DNA of 64,000 nucleotides, from positions 6,603,178 through 6,667,177 of the forward strand of contig NZ_GG657757.1 in the NCBI RefSeq assembly GCF_000158955.1. The letters run 5' to 3'. The translations under genes were made by a program, and so were the position numbers. The first letter of the stretch is position 1; every line of letters starts with the position of its first letter. A model generated the notes under the pieces. That model worked only from the letters and a program-made list of their open reading frames with translations, was not told the origin of the DNA and did no database searches. Origin of the DNA: Streptomyces viridochromogenes DSM 40736. GTDB lineage: Bacteria; Actinomycetota; Actinomycetes; Streptomycetales; Streptomycetaceae. Shown one piece after another: positions 33,352 to 41,633 of this stretch.

Positions 33352-35097
33352 ATGGACCTCGCCCAGGAGGTGCTCGATAGTCGCGTTGCACCCTGGTTGG
33401 CCGCTTCCGCAGAGCAATCGGCGAGTCCGCTGCTGGAAAGCATGGAAATATCGTGGTACGGCGGATCACGAATACCCTCGGAAAATCCAGCAAGCGAAGC
33501 AGTGATGCAGGCGCTTTCTGGGCTGATGTTCGTGAATGGCGCGGAGGCCGGCCGCCCTCGCCGTTTCGGCCTGGATGTGGCCTCCGCCGCATGTGGTCTG
33601 CTGGCGGGCCACGGTGCCTTGGCTGCCGAGATCGGCCGTTCTCGTGGAATCGACATCGAGACGGTGCGGACGTCCGTGCTGCGGGCGGCGACGATCCTGG
33701 CCGGTCAGTACATCGGTGAGGCCACATCACCGGAGGACTGGGCGCCCTCGATGCGCGGCAACGGCTCCCCGCCGCCGTTTGCCAGCGCGGACGGCCAACT
33801 GTTCGAGATCGAGACGTTCGACCCCGAGCGCTGGGCCGGCTTCTGGCGGAGCCTGGGCGTGGACGGCGCCGTTCTGGGTCGGTCCTGGTCCACTTTTCAG
33901 TATCGATATGTCAAGGGGCACTGCGTACTTCCTGGTGACCTGCACATCGCAGCGTCGTCCGCACAATGGTCTCAGATACGCGCGGCAGCCGACGAGTTCC
34001 GGCTGAGCTTGTCGCCGTTGCGGACGTATGCGGAGGTATCCGCTGGGCCTGGCTGGTCGGCCGGTCATCCCAAGTTGACGCCGTTGGCCGGACAGGGCCG
34101 GGAACGCTCCGCGCCGGCACCCGCGAGCCGGCCGGGCGATGCGCATCCCCTCCCGCTGAGCGGTATGCGTGTCGTGGAGGCCACGACCCGTGTTCAGGGC
34201 CCACTGGCCGGGCTCCTGCTGCGCATGCTCGGTGCCGAGGTCACCTGGATCGAACCGCCGCAGGGCGACATCGGAGGCATGGGGGCCTATTACCATCGCG
34301 GCAAGGGACGGGTAGCTGTCAATGTCGCGCGCCCGGAAGGGCGTGACCAACTCCGCGAGATGATCGCGGAATCCGATGTTTTCCTCCACAACTGGCGCCC
34401 CGGTAAGGCCGTGGAGTGGGGGCTCACCGCGGAAGAACTGGCGCGTGTTCAGCCCGGACTGGTGTTCGCCGAGGCATCCGGTTGGGCTCCCCTCGTCGAC
34501 CGGGACCATGTGCTCGGTACAGAGTTCATGGTGCAGGCCTACACAGCGTTGGCCGACACGAATACGCCGCACCTCCAACGGCCGCGAACCACCCGTGTGT
34601 TGCTCTGCGACATCTTCGGCGCCCTGGTGACCTGTGAAGGTGTTCTGGCTGGTCTCCTCCAGCGCGAGCGCCGGAACCACGGCTGGAAGTCCGAGACGTC
34701 GCTGCTGTGCGGGTCGATGGCCCTGCAGTCCCAGGTCGGTTCCCATCGTGAGGCGTCGCGGCGGACAGCGGGCCGTCCGCGATGGGACCTCCTGGATGAG
34801 CCACTGGAAACCGCCGATGGCTACCTGGCGATCACCCTTGCCGAGGGTGCCGACCGCCGCGTTCTGGGCGAAGCGCTGGGGATGTCGCTGCACGACGGGA
34901 ACGACGAGAGGCTTTCGGAGCGATTCCGTGAGGCTCCGGCCGCGCACTGGGAGAAGGTCCTGGTCGAGGCCGGTATTCCAGCTGCCGAGGTCCTTTGTGA
35001 CCTTGATGCGCTGGTTCATGACGAGCGTCTTGCGCCCTTGTTCGAGCCCTTCGAAGACGGCGGGCAAGCACCGGTGGCGCCGTGGGTGTTCGAGTGA
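33352..35097 (+). CDS. CaiB/BaiF family CoA-transferase with partial tandem duplication
   Basis: A 581-residue protein. Residues about 255-575 form a complete class III CoA-transferase: LSGMRVVEATTRVQGPLAGL, MLGAEVTWIEPPQGD, DVFLHNWRPGKAVEWGL and the predicted catalytic Asp in RVLLCDIFGALVTCEGV. Residues about 1-245 resemble the C-terminal lobe of a second copy (MQALSGLMFVNG, RRFGLDVASAACGLLAGHGA) without its N-terminal Rossmann lobe. So it is a one-and-a-half-domain protein rather than the usual 400-residue or double form. ATG 33352 is chosen for AAAGGA spacing; an alternative TTG lies at 33298. It probably moves CoA to or from an aryl or acyl acid made by the cluster. Confidence 0.78.
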   Translation: MDLAQEVLDSRVAPWLAASAEQSASPLLESMEISWYGGSRIPSENPASEAVMQALSGLMFVNGAEAGRPRRFGLDVASAACGLLAGHGALAAEIGRSRGIDIETVRTSVLRAATILAGQYIGEATSPEDWAPSMRGNGSPPPFASADGQLFEIETFDPERWAGFWRSLGVDGAVLGRSWSTFQYRYVKGHCVLPGDLHIAASSAQWSQIRAAADEFRLSLSPLRTYAEVSAGPGWSAGHPKLTPLAGQGRERSAPAPASRPGDAHPLPLSGMRVVEATTRVQGPLAGLLLRMLGAEVTWIEPPQGDIGGMGAYYHRGKGRVAVNVARPEGRDQLREMIAESDVFLHNWRPGKAVEWGLTAEELARVQPGLVFAEASGWAPLVDRDHVLGTEFMVQAYTALADTNTPHLQRPRTTRVLLCDIFGALVTCEGVLAGLLQRERRNHGWKSETSLLCGSMALQSQVGSHREASRRTAGRPRWDLLDEPLETADGYLAITLAEGADRRVLGEALGMSLHDGNDERLSERFREAPAAHWEKVLVEAGIPAAEVLCDLDALVHDERLAPLFEPFEDGGQAPVAPWVFE

Positions 35098-35143
35098 TCG
35101 ACGCCAGTCGGTGAGTCAACACATCGATATCGAGGGACAACCT

Positions 35144-36688
35144 GTGAACGAACTGATCGCGACGCTGCACGCCGTATGCCAGGAGCGGGCCGACCGGCCT
35201 GCCCTCACCTTCCAGGGCCAGTCTCTGACCTACCGTGAGTTCTGGAACCGTGTCGAGCGCATGGCGGCGGCCTATCAGAGGCTCGGCATCCAGGCCGAGG
35301 ACCGTGTCGTCTGCCAGCTGCCCAATTCCCCGGAATACCTGATTTCCATGGTGGCGGCGTGGACCTCGCGGATCACATTTGTCGGTGTCGACCACGATCT
35401 GACCGGACCCGAGCTGGTGTCGCTGGTCGATCGCACCGATGCCGTCGCCCTGCTGTACCAGCCGCGGGCCGGGGCCGACGACGGTATGGAACCGCTGCGC
35501 ACGGTGCATGAGGCGTTTCCGAAGATTCACACGATCGTGCGAGGCACTGACGAGCCGGTGGGAACGACCTTCGCCGACCTGCTGGACGACACGGCTGATC
35601 TGCCGGACACGCGGCGCGACTACACCGGCGTCGACGATCTCGGGGTCGCGCTGCTGCTGATGACCTCCGGTACGACGGGCCAGCCGAAGCTGGTGGTCGA
35701 GACCTACCGGGCGCTGTGGTCCAAGACCGCGGCCTTCCTGGAAGCGATGCGGCCGAACAGCGACGACGTCTGGCTGATCTACCCGCCGATGGCCCACGGC
35801 TTCGGCCTCAAGATGACGCTGATGGGGCTGGCCAGCGGTGGCCGTCTGGTCGTCATGGACCGGTTCTCCCCGAGCGGTGCGTTGGATCTGGTGACGGCGG
35901 AGCGGGTCACGGTGCTGCCCGGGACTCCGGCCCATCTGCGGATGATGCTCGACCGTCTGGACGGCGAGCGCCATGACGTGTCCTCCCTGCGGTGGGGGGT
36001 CTCCGCCGCATCACCGCTGCCCGCGGCGCTGTTGGAGCAGGTGTACGCCGTCCTCGGTGTCGAGATGCTGTTCATTTACGGCTGCTCGGAAGGCTTCTAC
36101 ACCTTCACCACCGACCGCGCGGACATCGAGGCCGGTGCGGTCGGTCGCCGGCCGATGGACGGGCCGGAGGGCACTCCGGCCGACGGACACGTGGAGATCG
36201 TCGCGCTCGACGGTACGGGGTCCGTGGCCAGCGGCGTGCTCGGCGAGATCGTGTACCGCGCGAAGGTCCCGGTGCGTTACTGGGGACAGGAGAGCGTGGG
36301 TGTCGACGGGTGGTACCACACCGGTGACCTCGGGATCGTCGATGACGAGGGCCGGCTGCACGTTCGCGGTCGGACCAAGGAACTCGTCAACCGGGGCGGT
36401 TTGAAGGTTTCGTGCGTCGAGGTCGAGACGGCTCTGGGGGCGCTGCCGGCCGTGGCCGACGCCGCGATCTTCCCCGTCCCCGACCAGGTGCTCGGTGAGG
36501 CGATCGGTGCCTGTGTGGTGTCGGCCGATCCGGACGCCCCGATCGATCTGGAAGGGTTGAAGGCCGCCCTGCGCACGTCGCTTGCGCGGCACAAGATGCC
36601 GGACCGGCTGTGGATCGTGGACGCCATCCCGCGGACCAAGCTCGGCAAGATCGACCGGGCAGCCCTTTCCACGACCGTGGCGTCATGA
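35144..36688 (+). CDS. AMP-forming acyl/aryl-CoA ligase (ANL superfamily)
   Basis: A 514-residue adenylate-forming enzyme from GTG 35144 (GAGGGAC upstream): VNELIATLHAVCQERADRPA. It has the ATP loop MTSGTTGQPKLVV, LFIYGCSEGFYTFTT (aromatic-acid pocket region), WYHTGDLGIVDDEGRLHVRG and the catalytic Lys in PRTKLGKIDRAAL, so it is full length and looks active. The acid it activates is unknown; candidates are an anthranilate, a methyl-anthranilate or a short carboxylate. Its TGA stop overlaps the ATG of the next methyltransferase (ATGA). Confidence 0.85.
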   Translation: MNELIATLHAVCQERADRPALTFQGQSLTYREFWNRVERMAAAYQRLGIQAEDRVVCQLPNSPEYLISMVAAWTSRITFVGVDHDLTGPELVSLVDRTDAVALLYQPRAGADDGMEPLRTVHEAFPKIHTIVRGTDEPVGTTFADLLDDTADLPDTRRDYTGVDDLGVALLLMTSGTTGQPKLVVETYRALWSKTAAFLEAMRPNSDDVWLIYPPMAHGFGLKMTLMGLASGGRLVVMDRFSPSGALDLVTAERVTVLPGTPAHLRMMLDRLDGERHDVSSLRWGVSAASPLPAALLEQVYAVLGVEMLFIYGCSEGFYTFTTDRADIEAGAVGRRPMDGPEGTPADGHVEIVALDGTGSVASGVLGEIVYRAKVPVRYWGQESVGVDGWYHTGDLGIVDDEGRLHVRGRTKELVNRGGLKVSCVEVETALGALPAVADAAIFPVPDQVLGEAIGACVVSADPDAPIDLEGLKAALRTSLARHKMPDRLWIVDAIPRTKLGKIDRAALSTTVAS

Positions 36689-37449
36689 CCGTGCGAACCG
36701 ACCTTCCTCCCGCACTGCGACGCGCGACCGAGCTGCTCGCCGTGCGGGGGATCGATCCGCTCGTCCAGGACGGCTACCTCGATACCCTTCGGCAACCACC
36801 CGGCAGCGTCGCCGACGCGGAAGGCACCGGCATCCAGGCGTTCTGGGCCTCCAAGGCCGGCGCGGGTTTTTATCGATTCGCCCAGGCGCTGGTGCGGGCG
36901 GTGCTGAAGGGATCCCGGACTCCGACCGAGTGGCTGGTGCTGCCGTCCAAGGGCGTGATCCTCGATGTCGGGTCCGGGCTGGGGCATGTCACCGGGGTCC
37001 TGGCCGACAGCGCCGGAGGAGATGTCGTCGTCCTGGGCGTCGACATCTCCGCGCCGATGCTGGCCAGGGCGGCCAGAGCGTGCACGGACTCCCGGGTCGG
37101 GTTCCTGCTGGCCGACGCGGGCCGGTTGCCCTTCGACGACGGCTGCGTCGACGGCGTGGTCTCCACCGCAGTGCTGCAACTGGTCGCGGATCGTGCTGCC
37201 GCGCTCGCGGAGATGGTCCGCGTGCTGCGGCCGGGCGGCGTCCTCACGGTGATGATCCCCAGCACAAAGCACGGTCCGGCCAAGCTGATGTCGGCGCTGC
37301 CCGGTGGAGTCCATTACTTCGACGACGACGAACTCCCCGGCATGTTTGCGGCACATGGGCTCACCGATGTCCACGTCCGTCGCAAGGGCTCGTTCCAGTG
37401 GGTTCGCGGCGCCAAGAACCCAGCGCCCGGAAACGCACCAGTTCGCTGA
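36685..37449 (+). CDS. Class I SAM-dependent methyltransferase (UbiE/COQ5-like)
   Basis: A 254-residue enzyme: SAM motif I VILDVGSGLGHVTGVLAD, the acid in VLGVDISAPM, motif II LPFDDGCVDGVVSTAVLQLV and motif III LRPGGVLTVMIPS. Methyltransferases of this kind act on ring carbons or oxygens of quinones and small metabolites. The start codon overlaps the ligase stop, so the two are translationally coupled and may act on the same activated acid. It is 126 nt before the second ligase. With the OMT at 29923 this gives two methylation steps. Confidence 0.82.
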   Translation: MTVRTDLPPALRRATELLAVRGIDPLVQDGYLDTLRQPPGSVADAEGTGIQAFWASKAGAGFYRFAQALVRAVLKGSRTPTEWLVLPSKGVILDVGSGLGHVTGVLADSAGGDVVVLGVDISAPMLARAARACTDSRVGFLLADAGRLPFDDGCVDGVVSTAVLQLVADRAAALAEMVRVLRPGGVLTVMIPSTKHGPAKLMSALPGGVHYFDDDELPGMFAAHGLTDVHVRRKGSFQWVRGAKNPAPGNAPVR

Positions 37450-37574
37450 CGTCTCGATGGAACACCGATCCGGTACCTGAAGGCTCGGCCGACGCGTACG
37501 GCTGCGCCGGATCACCGGTCTCCGGCTCTTCCCCGAACCGCGGACTTCGAGAACAACGATGCATGGGAGGGAAC

Positions 37575-39134
37575 ATGGCGCGCAATCATCGTCTGCTCTT
37601 CGACGAGCTGATGGCAGTGCGGCGGGACGCGGAGCCGTGGGTCGTCGACCACCAGCCGATCGCGGTGGCGGCGGCGGACGACAAGATCGCCCCGAGCGAC
37701 ATCGCCGATGCGGCGGCACGGGCGGCGACGCTGTTCGAGTCCGAAGGCGTCGGCGTCGGTGACCGGTGCGTGGTATGGCTCGACTCCGTTGTGGATGTGC
37801 TGGTGGTGGTCTCCGGTCTGTCTGCGGTGGGCGCGGTCCCGATCCTGATCAGCCCGACCCTGGATGCCGAAACGGTCGGGCACATGCTGGCACCGACCAC
37901 GGGCGTCGACCGGGTGATCACCACGGGCGCACGTGTCGCGTCGTATGCCGCTGTCGGGGACGGTCGGCGGCTGGACGACTGGTCGGTGCAGGCCGGGCGG
38001 GTGGCGACCATGTCTCCGCGTACGGCCCCTGCCGTGGCGCTGCCGGATTCGGCGCCGTACGTGGTCACACACACGTCGGGAACGACCGGTGTGCCCAAGC
38101 TCGTCGAGTACACGAGAGCTGTGATCGACTATCACGGCTATCTGCGTGCGCTGGGGCACCGAGTCTTCCGCATGAAGGGCTACTCCGTCTTCGCCCTGTC
38201 GCCCTCGCACGGCGCCACGGTGGTCGCCCTGCTGTTCTCGCTGCGGCGGAATTCTCCGTTGATTCTGCTGGCCGGCACGGATCCGGTGACCGTCAGCCGC
38301 ATCGTGGGGACGTGGCGCCCGACGTTCCTGGAGACCGTTCCGAACACGTACATGGTGTGGGAGGACCTGGCCGACGCGGGCGTGTTCCGATCGGTCAGAT
38401 GGTTCTACGCCACGTTCGACGTGCTGCATCCGGCCACCGTGCAGCGCTTTCTGCGCGGCAGCGGTCGAAAGTTCGCCGCGTTCTTCGAGTTGTACGGCCA
38501 GTCCGAACTGGGCGCCATCTCGGCTCGTATGCACGTGAAGGGGTTCAGCCGGAGCCGTGAGCGCAGTGATCTCGGCCGAAGGATGAAGGGCCATCCCGTG
38601 GGCCGGGGAGTTCCCGGTGTCACCCGGATCCGGATCGTCGACGCCGACGGAGCCAAGGTGTCCGCGGGTACGCCGGGGCGCATTCAGGTGCGCACCAAGG
38701 CGCTGTTCTCCACCTACCCGAATCGACCGGAGGCCGCGCGCGCCGGGCGCAGCGACGGCGGGTGGTGGGACACCGGTGACTGGGGCGAGAAGGACCGATT
38801 CGGCCGGCTCACGCTGATCGATCGCCAAGTGGACCGCGTGAGTACGGTGCCGAGCTCGATCGCCGTGGAAGACCTGTTGCTGGAACGGATGCCGTGGCTG
38901 CTCGAGGTCGTCGTGCTCGAGCAGAACGGCCGGATCGTGCCCGTAGCGGTGACCCGGGAGGGCGCCTTCGACGAGAACGCGTGGCGGGAAGCGGTCGCGG
39001 ATCTGTCGGGATTTGACTCCCCCGTAGTAGTTGATTTCGCGAGTCTGCCGAAGACGGCGACCGGGAAGATCCGTCGCTCGGTGCTCGCCGCCCGAATCGC
39101 CGATGTTTCCGGATCTCCGGCAAGCACGAAGTGA
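37575..39134 (+). CDS. AMP-binding acyl/aryl ligase, second ANL enzyme
   Basis: A 519-residue adenylate-forming enzyme, ATG 37575 with GGGAGGGA before it: MARNHRLLFDELMAVRRDAE. Motifs are VTHTSGTTGVPKLVEYTR, FFELYGQSELGAISARM, WWDTGDWGEKDRFGRL and the catalytic Lys in PKTATGKIRRSVL. It differs strongly from the ligase at 35144 and lacks the R-G-R hinge text (LIDRQVDRVST instead), so the two probably handle different acids. It could form an acyl-adenylate for direct transfer or a CoA ester. The next gene starts within its stop (GTGA). Confidence 0.82.
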   Translation: MARNHRLLFDELMAVRRDAEPWVVDHQPIAVAAADDKIAPSDIADAAARAATLFESEGVGVGDRCVVWLDSVVDVLVVVSGLSAVGAVPILISPTLDAETVGHMLAPTTGVDRVITTGARVASYAAVGDGRRLDDWSVQAGRVATMSPRTAPAVALPDSAPYVVTHTSGTTGVPKLVEYTRAVIDYHGYLRALGHRVFRMKGYSVFALSPSHGATVVALLFSLRRNSPLILLAGTDPVTVSRIVGTWRPTFLETVPNTYMVWEDLADAGVFRSVRWFYATFDVLHPATVQRFLRGSGRKFAAFFELYGQSELGAISARMHVKGFSRSRERSDLGRRMKGHPVGRGVPGVTRIRIVDADGAKVSAGTPGRIQVRTKALFSTYPNRPEAARAGRSDGGWWDTGDWGEKDRFGRLTLIDRQVDRVSTVPSSIAVEDLLLERMPWLLEVVVLEQNGRIVPVAVTREGAFDENAWREAVADLSGFDSPVVVDFASLPKTATGKIRRSVLAARIADVSGSPASTK

Positions 39135-40087
39135 GTGGTGTCGTGACTGTCTCTACCGAAGCAGCGAACCCTGCCCGACCCGCGCCGAAATGGACGACCT
39201 ATGTGCAGCTTGGAAAGCTGCGTGTCTACCATCGGTTGTACCACTGGATCATTCTTCTCGCGCTGCTGTACTCCGATTCGGTGTCCCTGCACGGTGCGAT
39301 ACCGGCGCTGGTGCTGGTTCCGCTGCTGTTGCTGTCGATCCAGAGTTCGGCATGTGCGATGGACGACATCATGGGCTTCCGGGACGGTTGCGACATAGCG
39401 AACTATGGCGCGGCCGACTATCCGACCATGATTCGCAAGCCCCTGGTCGCGGGGCTGCTGACGGTACGGCAGGCGGTTGGGTTCGTGGTCACTGTCGTCA
39501 CGGTCGCCACCCTCGCCGTCGTCACCACGGCGCTGTCGTTGGGAATCAATGTCCTGCTGGCACTGGCTGTCTGGGCAGTCGTGATCGGTATCGCGCTGCA
39601 GTACTCCGGCGGTCTGAGGTTCAGCTACGTTCCCGGCGGGCTGGAGCTGTTCATTTCCGGCCTCACGGTCGTCGTCACGGTCATCCCGTACCTGATGATC
39701 GCGCATACCGTGACCAGCACCGCGGTCCTGATCGGGCTGCTCACTGGCAGTTGGTTCCTGATGCCGGTCTCATACGGCAACGTGGCCGACCGCGCCGGAG
39801 ACGGGGCCGCGCACCGCCGGACGCTGGCCGTCGTGCTGAATCCACAGACGTTCCAGGGCGTCATCTGGCTCCTGTACGGCTACAGCATCGTGCTCACGGT
39901 GCTCCTGTTCACGGTGGGAGACCTGAACCCGCTGACCGCGCCACTGCTGCTGCCCGTGGTCGTGATGCACGCTGTGCAGCATTACCAAGGGAATGTCAAA
40001 GGCCAGGTCCGGAAGGCCATGAAGTTTGGTTTCCGGTGCATCGATGTCGGGATGCTCGGTTTGACCGCGGCGATTCTCCTGTCGTGA
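39131..40087 (+). CDS. UbiA-superfamily membrane prenyltransferase
   Basis: A 318-residue integral membrane protein with about nine helices. The first Asp-rich motif is MDDIMGFRDGCDIANYG (about D78-D88), a variant of NDxxDxxxxxD in which the middle Asp is Gly and an extra Asp sits three residues later. The second motif is VADRAGDGAAHRRT (DxxxD). Both bind Mg-diphosphate in this family. It probably transfers a polyprenyl group, likely C20 from the synthase at 45677, to an aromatic acceptor; a UbiA-type terpene cyclase role is also possible. GTG 39131 overlaps the upstream stop. Confidence 0.82.
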   Translation: MSGVVTVSTEAANPARPAPKWTTYVQLGKLRVYHRLYHWIILLALLYSDSVSLHGAIPALVLVPLLLLSIQSSACAMDDIMGFRDGCDIANYGAADYPTMIRKPLVAGLLTVRQAVGFVVTVVTVATLAVVTTALSLGINVLLALAVWAVVIGIALQYSGGLRFSYVPGGLELFISGLTVVVTVIPYLMIAHTVTSTAVLIGLLTGSWFLMPVSYGNVADRAGDGAAHRRTLAVVLNPQTFQGVIWLLYGYSIVLTVLLFTVGDLNPLTAPLLLPVVVMHAVQHYQGNVKGQVRKAMKFGFRCIDVGMLGLTAAILLS

Positions 40088-40204
40088 GGGCACGGCTCCG
40101 CCCGCCGATGAGGGTCTGGAGCACACACGGACGCCGGCACCGTACCTGAGCGCCGGGAGGGCATCTCGGGCTCGTCCTGGCACAACCAGATGGAGATCCG
40201 CACT

Positions 40205-41569
40205 GTGACGGCAATCAATGAACGGCAGGCCTCGCGCAGCGCTCCCACCGCTCCGGGGAGCCTGCCGTTGCTCGGCCACGCGCTGCGCCTCGCACGGCGC
40301 CCGCACCAGTTTCTGTCGACACTGTCAGCGCTCGGGCCGGTGGTGCGGATCAAGATTGGCGGGTACCTCGGGTACGTCGTGACCGAGCCCGGACTGATAC
40401 GCAAGGCCTTCGTCACCCATTCCGATCAGGGCATCCTGGCCGAACGCACCAGACCGCTGACCGGCGAGGGCGTGATCGTCCTGCAGGGGCAGAGGCATCG
40501 CCAGGAACGCCGGCTGATCGCGCCCGCGTTCGCCAAAGCCCGCATCGCCGACTACGCGTCGGTCATGGCACGGCAGGGAGCCGAGTGCGCGCAGTCCTGG
40601 CGGGACGGCCAAGAGATCCTCCTCAACGAGGAGATGCACGAGCTGGCCGTGCGAACCATGGCGGCGACGCTGTTCCAGGGCACGCTCGGCGCTGAGACGG
40701 CCGGGCACATTCACCGGTTGTTGCCGCCGGTGATGACGCTGCTCGTGCGACGAGGCACCCGGCCCGCCTGGACGGACCGCCTGCCACTGCCGTCCAATCG
40801 CCGGTTCGAGGTGATGCTCGCCGAGTTGAAAGCCGTGACCCGCACCATCATCACGAGTCGACGAGCGGAGCTGGCCGCCGATCCCGAGCACGATCCGGGG
40901 GATCTGCTGGGTGCCCTGCTGCAGGCCCGTGATGACGAGTCAGGCGCCATGCTCAGCGACACTCAGGTGCACGACGAGCTGCTCAATTTCCTGGTCGCCG
41001 GCACCCAGGCGGCGGCAGCCACACTCGCCTGGATCTTCCACGAACTCAGTGCCAACCCGAACGTCGAGGCGGCGCTGCATGCCGAGCTGGACGCGGTGCT
41101 CACCAACGGGCGACCGGCCGAGTTCGCCGATCTGGAGCGGCTGGATGTCACCAAGCGTGTGGTGACGGAGTCTTTGCGGAAGTACTCGCCCTGGTTGACG
41201 CTTCGGCAGATCACCGAGCCGACGACCCTCGGCGACGTCGAGATCCCCGGCGGGGTGTTGCTCTTCGCCTGCCCGATCGCCGTACACCGCGATCCGGCCT
41301 TCCACCCCGATCCGATGCGGTTCGACCCGGATCGGTGGCTGCCGCAGAACAGGGCACGCATGTCACCCGACACCTACATCCCCTTCGGCATGGGAGCGCG
41401 TCAGTGCCCGGGAAACGTCTTCGCGCTCACGCAGATCACGCTGCAGATCGCGACCATCGCCGCGCGCTGGCGATTCCGGACGATTCCCGGCAGCGAGGTG
41501 AAGGAGGTTGCGATCGGCGCATTCATCCAGCCGACTCGTATGCCCATGCGAGCCGAGGCACGATTCTGA
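40205..41569 (+). CDS. Cytochrome P450
   Basis: A 454-residue P450 from GTG 40205 (GGAGA upstream). The proline-rich entry is PTAPGSLPLLGHALRLARRP, the K-helix ExxR is in VTESLRKYSPW, and the haem loop is FGMGARQCPG with Cys about 401. Its C-helix GQRHRQERRLIAPAF and overall layout match terpene-oxidising P450s of Streptomyces. The I-helix reads NFLVAGTQAAAATLAW: the usual acid-alcohol pair (E/D-T) is replaced by Gln-Ala. This predicts altered oxygen activation. It probably oxidises the terpenoid or aromatic part of the product. Confidence 0.88.
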   Translation: MTAINERQASRSAPTAPGSLPLLGHALRLARRPHQFLSTLSALGPVVRIKIGGYLGYVVTEPGLIRKAFVTHSDQGILAERTRPLTGEGVIVLQGQRHRQERRLIAPAFAKARIADYASVMARQGAECAQSWRDGQEILLNEEMHELAVRTMAATLFQGTLGAETAGHIHRLLPPVMTLLVRRGTRPAWTDRLPLPSNRRFEVMLAELKAVTRTIITSRRAELAADPEHDPGDLLGALLQARDDESGAMLSDTQVHDELLNFLVAGTQAAAATLAWIFHELSANPNVEAALHAELDAVLTNGRPAEFADLERLDVTKRVVTESLRKYSPWLTLRQITEPTTLGDVEIPGGVLLFACPIAVHRDPAFHPDPMRFDPDRWLPQNRARMSPDTYIPFGMGARQCPGNVFALTQITLQIATIAARWRFRTIPGSEVKEVAIGAFIQPTRMPMRAEARF

Positions 41570-41633
41570 TCGCCGCAATGCCGCAACACTGCGCCTACCG
41601 GTCCGCAGCCGGCAGGGATTCGAAAGAGGAGAA

